Origin: Mesorhizobium sp. SOD10
Lineage (GTDB): Bacteria; Pseudomonadota; Alphaproteobacteria; Rhizobiales; Rhizobiaceae
Direction: 5' to 3'
NCBI GenBank assembly: GCA_000824805.1
Contig: CCNA01000001.1
Location: forward strand, 124,001-188,000
Length of the DNA: 64,000 bases
The translations under genes and the position numbers were made by a program. Each line of letters opens with the position of its first letter. The first letter of the stretch is position 1. Below, in pieces: positions 30,030 through 40,217 of this stretch. Under the pieces are notes generated by a model. The model made no database searches, was not told the DNA's origin, and saw only the letters and a program-made list of their open reading frames with translations.

Positions 30030-31622
30030 ATGCCCGAAACGATACCTGAAGAGGTCGCGCGCCGCCGCACTTTTGCGATCATCGCGCACCCCGACGCCGG
30101 CAAGACCACGCTCACCGAAAAGCTGCTTCTGTTCGGCGGCGCCATCCAGCTTGCCGGCGAGGTCAAGGCCAAGAAGGACCGCATCCAGACGCGGTCCGAC
30201 TGGATGAAGATCGAGCGCGAGCGCGGCATCTCGGTCGTCACCTCGGTGATGACCTTCGAATATGACGACAACGTCTTCAACCTGCTCGACACGCCTGGCC
30301 ACGAAGACTTCGCCGACGATACCTATCGCACGCTCTCGGCGGTGGATTCCGCCGTCATGGTCATCGACGCCGCCAAGGGCATCGAGCCGCGCACGCTGAA
30401 GCTGTTCGAGGTCTGCCGGCTGCGCGACATTCCTATCATCACTTTCGTCAACAAGATGGACCGCGAGAGCCGCGACCCGTTCGAGATCCTTGACGAGATC
30501 GAGCAGAAGCTCGCGCTGGACACCGCTCCCGTCACCTGGCCGATCGGCCGCGGCAAGACCTTTTCAGGCACCTACCACCTGGCGCAGAATGCGGTGCGCC
30601 GCAGCGACGACGAGAAGGAGCGCACGCCGGTCAACGGCCCGGATTCAAACCGCGTCGCCGGGCTTTTGCCGGACAATGAGCGCAACGACTTCATCGAGGA
30701 GCTGGAGCTGGCGCGCGAAGCCTGCCGTCCGCTCGATGTCGACGCCTTCCGCGAAGGCCACCTGACGCCGGTCTATTTCGGCTCGGCGCTCCGCAATTAC
30801 GGCGTGCGCGACCTGATCGAAGCGCTTGGCGCCTATGGCCCGCCGCCGCGCGCCCAGGAAGCCGACGAGCGTCTGGTCGAGGCGACCGAGGAGAAGATGA
30901 CCTCCTTCGTCTTCAAGATTCAGGCCAACATGGATCCCAACCACCGCGACCGCATCGCCTTCGTGCGCGTCTGCTCGGGCAAGCTGGAGCGTGGCATGAA
31001 GGCCAAGCTGGTGCGCACCGGCAAGCCGATGAGCCTGTCTGCGCCGCAGTTCTTCTTCGCCCGCACCCGCGTCACCGCCGACGAGGCCTTCGCCGGCGAC
31101 GTCGTCGGCATCCCCAACCACGGCACGCTGCGCATTGGCGACACGTTGACCGAGGGCGAGGAGATCCTGTTCCGCGGCGTACCGAACTTCGCGCCCGAAA
31201 TCCTGCGCCGCGTGCGCCTCGGCGACGCGATGAAGGCCAAGAAGCTGAAGGAAGCGCTGCACCAGATGGCCGAGGAAGGCGTGGTGCAGCTGTTCTCCCC
31301 GGAGGACGGCTCGCCGGCCATCGTCGGCGTCGTCGGCGCGCTGCAGCTCGACGTGTTGAAGGAACGGCTGAACATCGAATACTCGCTGCCGGTGGATTTC
31401 GAGATGTCGCGCTTCTCGGTCTGCCGCTGGATCTCGGCCGACGACAAGGCGGAGGTGCAGCGTTTCATCGAATGGCACCGCGGCGACATCGCCCGCGACC
31501 TCGACAACGATCCGGTCTTCCTCGCCCAGCACGCCTTCTCGCTGAACTACGAAGCCGAGCGCTGGAAAGCGATCCGCTTTGCTGCGGTGAAGGATTATCA
31601 GGTGCGTGATAAGGCGGCGTGA
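30030..31622 (+). CDS. prfC: Peptide chain release factor 3 (RF3)
   Basis: A translational GTPase that recycles RF1/RF2 from the ribosome. It has 530 residues, the usual RF3 size. GTPase motifs are G1 AHPDAGKTT (19-27), G2/G3 region ERGISVVTS and DTPGHEDF, and G4 NKMD. RF3-specific sequence continues with TGAPVTWPIG-like VTWPIGRGKTFSGTY. The start is ATG 30030. It lies on its own between the dehalogenase gene and a tandem-repeat spacer. Confidence 0.96.
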   Translation: MPETIPEEVARRRTFAIIAHPDAGKTTLTEKLLLFGGAIQLAGEVKAKKDRIQTRSDWMKIERERGISVVTSVMTFEYDDNVFNLLDTPGHEDFADDTYRTLSAVDSAVMVIDAAKGIEPRTLKLFEVCRLRDIPIITFVNKMDRESRDPFEILDEIEQKLALDTAPVTWPIGRGKTFSGTYHLAQNAVRRSDDEKERTPVNGPDSNRVAGLLPDNERNDFIEELELAREACRPLDVDAFREGHLTPVYFGSALRNYGVRDLIEALGAYGPPPRAQEADERLVEATEEKMTSFVFKIQANMDPNHRDRIAFVRVCSGKLERGMKAKLVRTGKPMSLSAPQFFFARTRVTADEAFAGDVVGIPNHGTLRIGDTLTEGEEILFRGVPNFAPEILRRVRLGDAMKAKKLKEALHQMAEEGVVQLFSPEDGSPAIVGVVGALQLDVLKERLNIEYSLPVDFEMSRFSVCRWISADDKAEVQRFIEWHRGDIARDLDNDPVFLAQHAFSLNYEAERWKAIRFAAVKDYQVRDKAA

Positions 31623-31684
31623 TTCTGGTGAATGGTGAATAGTGAGCAGTAGTAGTGGTCGGGAAGAGCGGCTGCTAATCCTCA

Positions 31685-31733
31685 CCATTCCCCATTCCCC
31701 ATTCCCCATTCCCTACTCCCTACTCCCTAACTC
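31685..31733 (+). repeat. Tandem heptamer repeat (4 x CCATTCC, 2 x CTACTCC, 1 degenerate)
   Basis: Four perfect copies of CCATTCC (31685-31712) are followed by two of CTACTCC (31713-31726) and a degenerate CTAACTC (31727-31733), ending next to the VOC gene stop. The other side of the gap (31629-31655) has related purine-rich units such as GAATGGTGAATAGTGAGCAG. The same kind of ATTCGCTATTCGCTACTC sequence is at 50180-50249. Copy number should vary between strains. Confidence 0.8.
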
Positions 31734-32204
31734 TCACCCCTTCGCCGCTTCCTCGATCTTGGCGATGTCGATCTTACCCATCTGCATCATCGCGCTCATG
31801 ACGCGGCCGGCCTTCTCCCGGTCGGGATCCTGAAGCAGGCGCGGCAGCTGTTCCGGCACGACCTGCCAGGAAACGCCGAACTTGTCCTTCAGCCAGCCGC
31901 AGGGGCCGGGCTGCCCGCCGCCTTCGGTGAGCTTCGTCCAGAAGTGATCGACTTCTTCTTGCGTCTTGCAGTCGATCGACAGCGACATAGCTTCGGTGAA
32001 ATTGAATTCCGGTCCACCATTCAGCGCCTGGAACGGCACCCCGTCCAGCTCGAAGCTGGTCACCAGCACCTTGCCCTCATCACGATGACCTTTGGGCCAG
32101 CGCATGACGCTCAGCACCTTCGAATTCTTGAAGATGGATGTGTAATGGTTCATCGCCTCTTCGGCCTGGCCGTCGAACCACAAGCAGGTTGTGATCTTTT
32201 GCAT
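31734..32204 (-). CDS. VOC superfamily protein, PhnB/3-demethylubiquinone methyltransferase-like
   Basis: 156 residues from ATG 32204, which has a strong GGAGGA Shine-Dalgarno sequence; the longer frame to 32444 overlaps the ilvD leader. Conserved phrases are MQKITTCLWFDGQAEEAMNHYTSIF, FELDGVPFQALNGGPEFNF and CGWLKDKFGVSWQVVP, as in the PhnB-like glyoxalase-fold family (PF06983). Despite the old family name it is not a methyltransferase. Function unknown. Confidence 0.88.
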   Translation of the reverse strand: MQKITTCLWFDGQAEEAMNHYTSIFKNSKVLSVMRWPKGHRDEGKVLVTSFELDGVPFQALNGGPEFNFTEAMSLSIDCKTQEEVDHFWTKLTEGGGQPGPCGWLKDKFGVSWQVVPEQLPRLLQDPDREKAGRVMSAMMQMGKIDIAKIEEAAKG

Positions 32205-32448
32205 GCGTCTTCCTCCGAATGCTTCTATGCGGATACGGTCAACGGCTGAGTGCTGAATGGTGCCGTTCCGTCTGCCCAAGGACGGCTGTGCGGCCCGTGA
32301 TCCGACACAGGCCTGCGGTTTTTCCGGAAGAATCTGGCGCAGTGCAAAATGGTGGTCATGCCTGGCCGTGATCGCTATAACCGCTGCCGACCAAAATTCG
32401 AGCGCCGCCCGCCGCGCATCGGCGCGGCCAGCCAGCAAGGACAATCCA

Positions 32449-34293
32449 ATGCCTGCCTATCGTTCCCGCACCACCACCCATGGCCGCAACATGGCCGGTG
32501 CCCGCGGCCTGTGGCGCGCCACGGGCATGAAAGACAGTGATTTCGGCAAGCCGATCATCGCGGTGGTCAATTCCTTCACCCAGTTCGTGCCGGGCCATGT
32601 CCATCTGAAGGATCTCGGCCAGCTTGTCGCGCGCGAGATCGAGAAGGCCGGCGGCGTCGCCAAGGAATTCAACACCATCGCCGTCGACGACGGCATCGCC
32701 ATGGGCCATGACGGCATGCTCTATTCGCTGCCGTCGCGCGAGCTGATCGCCGATTCCGTCGAATACATGGTCAACGCGCATTGCGCCGACGCCATGGTCT
32801 GTATCTCCAATTGCGACAAGATCACGCCCGGCATGCTGATGGCGTCGCTCCGCCTCAACATCCCGACCGTCTTTGTCTCGGGCGGACCGATGGAAGCCGG
32901 CAAGGTGGTGCTGGCCGGCAAGGCGCAGGCGCTCGACCTGGTCGACGCCATGGTCGCCGCCGCCGACGACAGGATCTCCGACGAGGACGTCAAGGTCATC
33001 GAGCGCTCGGCCTGCCCGACCTGCGGCTCGTGCTCCGGCATGTTCACGGCGAACTCGATGAATTGCCTGACCGAGGCGCTCGGCCTGTCGCTGCCTGGCA
33101 ACGGATCGACGCTTGCGACCCATGCCGACCGCAAGCGGCTGTTCGTCGAGGCCGGCCACCTCATTGTCGATCTCGCCCAGCGCTATTACGAGCAGGAAGA
33201 CGAGAGCGCGCTGCCGCGCAGCATAGCCTCCAAGGGCGCCTTCGAGAATGCCATGGCGCTCGACATCGCCATGGGCGGCTCGACCAACACCGTGCTGCAC
33301 ATCCTCGCGGCGGCTCACGAAGGCGAGGTCGACTTCACCATGGAAGATATCGACCGGCTGTCGCGCAAGGTACCGGTGCTTTGCAAAGTGGCGCCGGCCA
33401 AGTCCGACGTGCATATGGAGGACGTCCACCGTGCCGGCGGCATCATGGCCATCCTCGGCCAGCTTGACCGGGCGGGCCTGATCAACCGCGACCTGCCGAC
33501 GGTGCATACCGCCACGCTCGGCGAGGCGCTCGACCATTGGGACATCGCTCGCACTTCCGCCGAAAACGTGCGCGAGTTCTTCCGCGCCGCGCCCGGCGGC
33601 GTGCCGACGCAAGTCGCCTTCAGCCAGGATCGCCGCTGGGACGAGCTTGATCTCGATCGGGAGACGGGTGTGATCCGGTCGGCAAAGACTCCGTTCTCGA
33701 AAGATGGCGGCCTTGCAGTGTTGAAGGGCAATCTGGCGCTGGACGGCTGCATCGTGAAGACCGCCGGCGTCGACGAGTCGATCCTGAAGTTCACCGGTCC
33801 GGCCCGCGTCTTCGAAAGCCAGGACGCGTCCGTCAAGGCGATCCTCGGCAACGAGATCAAGGCCGGCGACATCGTCGTCATCCGCTATGAGGGACCGCGC
33901 GGCGGCCCCGGCATGCAGGAGATGCTCTACCCGACCAGCTATCTGAAGTCGAAGGGCCTCGGCAAAGCCTGCGCGCTGATCACCGACGGCCGCTTCTCCG
34001 GCGGCACGTCAGGCCTGTCGATCGGCCACGTCTCGCCCGAAGCCGCCGAAGGCGGCGCGATCGGCCTGGTCCAGGAAGGCGACACGATCGAGATCGACAT
34101 CCCCAACCGCACCATCCGGCTCGCCGTCAGCGATGCCGAGCTCGAAGCGCGGCGGGCGGCGATGAACGCCAAGGGCGCCGACGCCTGGAAGCCGGCCGAA
34201 AAGCGCAAGCGCAAGGTGACGACGGCGCTGCGCGCCTACGCCGCCTTCGCCACCAGCGCCGACAAGGGCGCGGTGCGGAAAGTGCCGGAGTGA
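32449..34293 (+). CDS. ilvD: Dihydroxy-acid dehydratase
   Basis: The iron-sulfur enzyme of branched-chain amino acid synthesis converting 2,3-dihydroxy-isovalerate and -methylvalerate to the 2-oxo acids. 614 residues from ATG 32449 ([20 protein letters not shown]) behind AAGGA; the 64-residue upstream extension is not part of the protein. Cluster cysteines are in [12 protein letters not shown] and [18 protein letters not shown]. The C-terminal [17 protein letters not shown] is typical. It is followed by a convergent hairpin. Confidence 0.96.
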   Translation: MPAYRSRTTTHGRNMAGARGLWRATGMKDSDFGKPIIAVVNSFTQFVPGHVHLKDLGQLVAREIEKAGGVAKEFNTIAVDDGIAMGHDGMLYSLPSRELIADSVEYMVNAHCADAMVCISNCDKITPGMLMASLRLNIPTVFVSGGPMEAGKVVLAGKAQALDLVDAMVAAADDRISDEDVKVIERSACPTCGSCSGMFTANSMNCLTEALGLSLPGNGSTLATHADRKRLFVEAGHLIVDLAQRYYEQEDESALPRSIASKGAFENAMALDIAMGGSTNTVLHILAAAHEGEVDFTMEDIDRLSRKVPVLCKVAPAKSDVHMEDVHRAGGIMAILGQLDRAGLINRDLPTVHTATLGEALDHWDIARTSAENVREFFRAAPGGVPTQVAFSQDRRWDELDLDRETGVIRSAKTPFSKDGGLAVLKGNLALDGCIVKTAGVDESILKFTGPARVFESQDASVKAILGNEIKAGDIVVIRYEGPRGGPGMQEMLYPTSYLKSKGLGKACALITDGRFSGGTSGLSIGHVSPEAAEGGAIGLVQEGDTIEIDIPNRTIRLAVSDAELEARRAAMNAKGADAWKPAEKRKRKVTTALRAYAAFATSADKGAVRKVPE

Positions 34294-34304
34294 GCTAGGT
34301 TCCC

Positions 34305-34327
34305 CCTTCTCCCACAAGGGGAGAAGG
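34305..34327. terminator. Hairpin between convergent ilvD and ABC transporter genes
   Basis: CCTTCTCCC / GGGAGAAGG form a 9-bp stem with a 5-nt loop between two convergent stop codons. Flanking T and A residues are few, so it may act as a weak bidirectional terminator or RNA-end stabiliser. Confidence 0.55.
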
Positions 34328-34334
34328 AAAAGCC

Positions 34335-36134
<1,800 letters not shown>

Positions 36135-36267
36135 AAGGGCGAGAGGCGGCTTATAGAGCGAGTTGCGGCGCGATGGAACCTTTCGGCTGCACGCGAAAGA
36201 AAAGGCTGCGCCGGGCTGTCTTTTCCGACACGATGAATGCCGATTCTTGGGAAAGGGGTGACGACAG

Positions 36268-37548
36268 ATGGATTTCGACCTCATCGTGCGCGGCGGCACG
36301 CTGCCGGACGGCAGGATTGCCGATATCGGCATTGCCGGCGAAACCATCAGGGCGGTCGAGCAGAAACTGCCGGGCTCCGCGCCGACCGAGATCGACGCGC
36401 GCGGCAATCTGGTCTCCCCGCCCTTCGTCGACCCGCATTTCCATATGGATGCGACGCTCTCCTACGGCATTCCGCGCATCAATGCTTCCGGCACGCTGCT
36501 CGAGGGCATCGCGCTCTGGGGCGAGCTGAAGCCGCTTCTGACGCATGAAGCCGTGCGTGAGCGTGCGCTCGCCTATTGCGACTGGGCCGTGTCGATGGGC
36601 CTGCTCGCCATCCGCAGCCATGTCGATGTCTGCGACGACCGGCTGCTTGCGGTGGAAGCGCTGCTCGACGTGAAGAAAACGGTCGCGCCCTATATCGACC
36701 TGCAGCTCGTCGCGTTTCCGCAGGACGGTCTCTACCGCTCGCCGACGGCGCTGAAGAACACCATCCGCGCGCTAGACATGGGCGTCGACATCGTCGGCGG
36801 CATTCCGCATTTCGAGCGCACCATGGCCGACGGCACGCGCTCGGTGACCGAGCTTTGCGAGATCGCGGCGAAGCGCGGCCTGATGGTCGACATGCATTGC
36901 GATGAGACCGACGATCCGCTGTCGCGCCATATCGAGCAACTGGCCTTCGAGACGCAACGGCTCGGCCTGCAGGGCAGGGTGGCCGGCTCGCACCTGACCT
37001 CCATGCATTCGATGGACAATTACTACGTCTCGAAGCTTTTGCCGCTGATCGCCGAGGCCGGCGTTTCGGCAATCCCCAATCCGCTGATCAACATCATGCT
37101 GCAGGGGCGCCACGACACCTTCCCGAAGCGGCGCGGCCTGACCCGGGTCAAGGAGATGCAGGCGCTCGGCATCCGCGTCGGCTGGGGCCAGGATTGCGTG
37201 CTCGACCCCTGGTATTCGCTGGGCACCGCCGACATGCTCGACGTCGCCTTCATGGGCCTGCATGTCGCGCAGATGTCGAGCCCGGCCGATATGGCGCGCT
37301 GCTTCGACATGGTCACCAACGTCAACGCCGCCATCATGGGGCTCGACCATCTGGGGCTTGCCGTCGGCAAGCGCGCAAGCCTCGTCGTGCTCGACGCCGG
37401 CAACGCGATCGAAGCCGTGCGCCTGCGTCCCGAACGCCTCTGCGTCATCGCCAGGGGCAAGGTGGTGGCTGAGCGGACGAAGCAGGAAACCCGGCTGTCG
37501 ATCGCGGGGCGGCCTGCGCAGGTGAATCGGCGGCACAGGGCTGGCTAG
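36268..37548 (+). CDS. Cytosine deaminase-like metal-dependent amidohydrolase
   Basis: 426 residues of the CodA/atrazine-chlorohydrolase amidohydrolase superfamily. Metal ligands are visible as His57 and His59 in DPHFHMD, His210 in MHCDETDDP, and a late Asp in GWGQDCVLDPW, with SHLTSMHSMDN between. The order matches E. coli CodA, but deamination of cytosine versus a related cyclic amidine cannot be decided. An EamA transporter gene follows 81 bp downstream in the same direction and could move the substrate or product. Confidence 0.85.
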   Translation: MDFDLIVRGGTLPDGRIADIGIAGETIRAVEQKLPGSAPTEIDARGNLVSPPFVDPHFHMDATLSYGIPRINASGTLLEGIALWGELKPLLTHEAVRERALAYCDWAVSMGLLAIRSHVDVCDDRLLAVEALLDVKKTVAPYIDLQLVAFPQDGLYRSPTALKNTIRALDMGVDIVGGIPHFERTMADGTRSVTELCEIAAKRGLMVDMHCDETDDPLSRHIEQLAFETQRLGLQGRVAGSHLTSMHSMDNYYVSKLLPLIAEAGVSAIPNPLINIMLQGRHDTFPKRRGLTRVKEMQALGIRVGWGQDCVLDPWYSLGTADMLDVAFMGLHVAQMSSPADMARCFDMVTNVNAAIMGLDHLGLAVGKRASLVVLDAGNAIEAVRLRPERLCVIARGKVVAERTKQETRLSIAGRPAQVNRRHRAG

Positions 37549-37629
37549 AACCAGCCGATTTCCGCCGCTGGTCTTACCGATTGCCCGATTTTCCCTCGTC
37601 AAACCGGCCGCTTGCAGCTAGGGAGCGGC

Positions 37630-38550
37630 ATGGCTCCGCTCGCCCGCAATTTCACGATCAGGAACATGTTGCTCGCCGGCATCCTGTTGATGCTGGCCGG
37701 CGACTTCATGTTCGCGCTGAACGACGCGATGGGCAAATGGCTGGTCGCGAGCTTCTCCGTCGGGCAGGTGGTGCTGATCCGCTCGATCGGCGCTTTCATC
37801 GTGCTCGGCCCGATGATCGCCAACCAGGGCACCGGCAAGCTGTTTCACATGGACCGGCCGCTCCTGCAGTTCCTGCGCGTCGTGGCCACCACCACCGATA
37901 CGGGGCTTTTCTATGCCGCCGTCGTCTACTTGCCGCTGGCCGACGTAATGAGCTTCTACATGGCCGGGCCGATCTATGTCGCGGCGCTGTCGCACCTCCT
38001 GCTCGGCGAAAAGGTGGGCTGGCGCCGTTGGCTGGCGATCCTGGTCGGCTTCTGCGGCGTGCTGATCATCCTGAAGCCCTCCTCGGCGGCCTTCTCCCTG
38101 TCTTCGGCCTTCGCGCTGGTCGGCAGCATCGCCTTCGGCTTCGCCATCATCCTTGGCCGCCTGCTGCGCGGCACCAGCGACACGACTTTGGTCACCTGGC
38201 AGACCATCGGCACGCTGATCGTCGGCGGCCTGCTCACCATCGGCGCCTGGCGCACGCCGTCGGCGCTCGATTTTGGCGCCATGCTGTTGCTGGGCGTCGT
38301 CTCCTGCGCCGCGCATCTGATGATCACAAGGGCGCTGAAGCTGGCGCCCGCCTCTACGCTGGCGCCGCTGCATTACACGCTGCTCCTATGGGCTGTGGTC
38401 TTCGGTCTCGTGTTCTTCGGCGATGTCCCGGGGCCGCGTATATTGATCGGCGCTGGCATCGTCGTGCTTGCCGGCCTGTTCATCTTCCATCGCCAGAAGG
38501 TGGTGGAGACCGAGGTGCCGCCCGAGAACGTGCCGAAGGGCGTGAACTAG
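37630..38550 (+). CDS. EamA/DMT-family transporter
   Basis: 306 residues from ATG 37630 with AGGGAG upstream (TTG 37612 is an alternative). Ten hydrophobic segments in two EamA repeats are seen, including GDFMFALNDAMGKWLVASFSVGQVVLIRS and LLLWAVVFGLVFFGDVPGPRILIGAGIVV. The substrate is unknown. It follows the amidohydrolase gene, so the two may form a nucleobase or amine salvage unit (inference from position only). Confidence 0.85.
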   Translation: MAPLARNFTIRNMLLAGILLMLAGDFMFALNDAMGKWLVASFSVGQVVLIRSIGAFIVLGPMIANQGTGKLFHMDRPLLQFLRVVATTTDTGLFYAAVVYLPLADVMSFYMAGPIYVAALSHLLLGEKVGWRRWLAILVGFCGVLIILKPSSAAFSLSSAFALVGSIAFGFAIILGRLLRGTSDTTLVTWQTIGTLIVGGLLTIGAWRTPSALDFGAMLLLGVVSCAAHLMITRALKLAPASTLAPLHYTLLLWAVVFGLVFFGDVPGPRILIGAGIVVLAGLFIFHRQKVVETEVPPENVPKGVN

Positions 38551-38565
38551 GATCCAGACCTGGAC

Positions 38566-39462
38566 TCATCCCTCTCGCACAGCCGCCAGATGCCGTGAAA
38601 ATTCCGCGGTCTCCATCAGCGCCTTGCAGCGGGCGAAGCGGCCGTCGGCATAGGCGCGGAAATCGTCTGCCGGATTGTCGTTGGCGAGCTGGATCAGGCC
38701 CCACAGTGTCCAGAGCAGGTCGCACATCGCCTTGTAGATAACGACGCGGCCGCGCTCGGCCGGCCTCGCCTCGCCGCCGAAATAGGCGCGCATCAGTTCT
38801 TCGTCCTGGCCCGCGTCGAATCTGCCCTCGACCGAGAGGTCGCCGAGATCCCAAAGCGGATCGTTCATGCCGGAGTATTCCCAGTCGACGATCCACATGC
38901 GATCGCCCGTATCGAGGAAGTTCTCGCAGAGCGGATCGCAATGGCAGGCGGCGAGCTGGATCGGATGGGCGGCGAGCGCCTCCCGCACGCTGCCTGCCTC
39001 GCGCACCACGTCGTGATAGCCCGAAGGCAGCGCGACATCCTTAGTCGAGAGCACCCTTAGATAGTCGTCGATCATGGCAAACAGCTCGAAGCGGAAAGGA
39101 AAGACGGCGCCCGATGAATGCAGCTTGCGGAAGGCCTGGCCAGCCCGCGCGGGGCTGCCCGGCCGCGCCTTGAACTTCTCCGGCGACATCGTCTCGGCGG
39201 CGGCGATGAAACGCGTCGCCATCAGGCCGGATGCCGGATCGGCATAAAGCACCTCGGGGCTGACGCCGGCCTTGGCCGCCTCGCGCGCCGCCACCGCCTC
39301 GTTGGCGCGGTTGATGTATTCTTCCGTACCTTTGCCGGGAATGCGCAGACACGCTTCGCCGGCCCTGTAGACCCTGTTGGTCAGGCCGCCCAAACGCTCC
39401 AGCGGTCCGTCATAGCCTGCCAGGGCCGGAATGGCCGCCAGCGCCGCGCGTATGTCGTCCAT
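38566..39462 (-). CDS. Choline/ethanolamine kinase-family phosphotransferase, copy A
   Basis: 298 residues from ATG 39462 with GAGGGG upstream. The aminoglycoside-phosphotransferase-like kinase fold shows a nucleotide-loop region GGLTNRVYRAG, the catalytic Brenner motif ACHCDPLCENFL (Asp base) and the metal site IVDWEYSGMNDPLWDLGDLS. This sequence fits choline/ethanolamine or thiamine kinases more than antibiotic kinases. A second family member is at 42668-43552 beside the dimethylglycine dehydrogenase-like gene, hinting at choline-derived substrates. Confidence 0.82.
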   Translation of the reverse strand: MDDIRAALAAIPALAGYDGPLERLGGLTNRVYRAGEACLRIPGKGTEEYINRANEAVAAREAAKAGVSPEVLYADPASGLMATRFIAAAETMSPEKFKARPGSPARAGQAFRKLHSSGAVFPFRFELFAMIDDYLRVLSTKDVALPSGYHDVVREAGSVREALAAHPIQLAACHCDPLCENFLDTGDRMWIVDWEYSGMNDPLWDLGDLSVEGRFDAGQDEELMRAYFGGEARPAERGRVVIYKAMCDLLWTLWGLIQLANDNPADDFRAYADGRFARCKALMETAEFSRHLAAVREG

Positions 39463-39569
39463 CGGCTTTCCCCTCTTTTTTAACCTTCCCGTCATGTTTA
39501 TGGCCGGACGGTTCCACAGTTTTCGCCGCTTGGCTATCATGGATGAACAAAGATTCGGCGGGAGCAGCA

Positions 39570-40202
39570 ATGACGGACGGCAAGCACAGCGGCTCGCTAA
39601 GCGCGGCCTATGCCGCTACCCGGCCGGACGAAGTCGCCGCGGTCTATGACAGTTGGGCCGAGACCTACGACGCCGACATGTCGGCTGCCGGTTATCGCCA
39701 TCCGACGATCTGCCTGGCGCTGCTTGCCCGCCATCTGCCGCGCGGCGCCGAACCCTTGCTCGACGCCGGCGCCGGCACCGGCCTGATCGGCGAATGGCTC
39801 GCGATCACCGGCTATCCGAGGGTCGAGGCGCTCGACATCTCGCAAGGCATGCTGGACAAGGCCGGCGCCAAGGGCGTCTACACGGCGCTGCACCGCCTGG
39901 CGATGGGCGATGCTCTGCCCTTCGCCGACGGCGCTTATGCCGGCATCGTCTCGGCCGGCGTCTTCACTTCGGGCCATGTCGGGGCCGAGGGCCTGGACGA
40001 GTTGATCCGCATCTGCCGCCGAGGCGGCGTCATCGTGCTGACGGTGAAGAACACGCTGTGGGACACCGGTTTCGCGGAGCGGATCGCCGAACTGGAAGCC
40101 CGCGGCGCGATAAGCCGCCTCGAAGAGACACGGCCTTACGCCTCGATGCCCAGCGAGGGCGATACTGTGCCGAGCCGTTGTCTGGCGCTGCGCGTCGGCT
40201 GA
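39570..40202 (+). CDS. SAM-dependent class I methyltransferase
   Basis: 210 residues from ATG 39570 (GGGAG 6 nt upstream; ATG 39543 is an in-frame alternative). Methyltransferase motif I is LLDAGAGTGLIGEWL, the acidic loop is VEALDISQGMLDKA, and motif II/III sequences are MGDALPFADGAYAGIVSAGVF and ICRRGGVIVLTVKN. The N-terminal VAAVYDSWAETYDADM resembles ubiquinone/phospholipid-type small-molecule methyltransferases. Substrate unknown. Convergent with the dehydrogenase gene. Confidence 0.87.
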   Translation: MTDGKHSGSLSAAYAATRPDEVAAVYDSWAETYDADMSAAGYRHPTICLALLARHLPRGAEPLLDAGAGTGLIGEWLAITGYPRVEALDISQGMLDKAGAKGVYTALHRLAMGDALPFADGAYAGIVSAGVFTSGHVGAEGLDELIRICRRGGVIVLTVKNTLWDTGFAERIAELEARGAISRLEETRPYASMPSEGDTVPSRCLALRVG

Positions 40203-40217
40203 CCCGCACTGCGCGGA

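Noticed and set aside
31685..31733. Possible CRISPR-like array because of regular repeats.
   Set aside because: The units are 7 bp with no spacers between them; this is a simple tandem repeat.
36135..36407. Extended N-terminus of the ABC exporter.
   Set aside because: It would overlap the start of the divergent amidohydrolase gene and reads as low-complexity Ser/Pro/Arg sequence unlike an exporter N-terminus.
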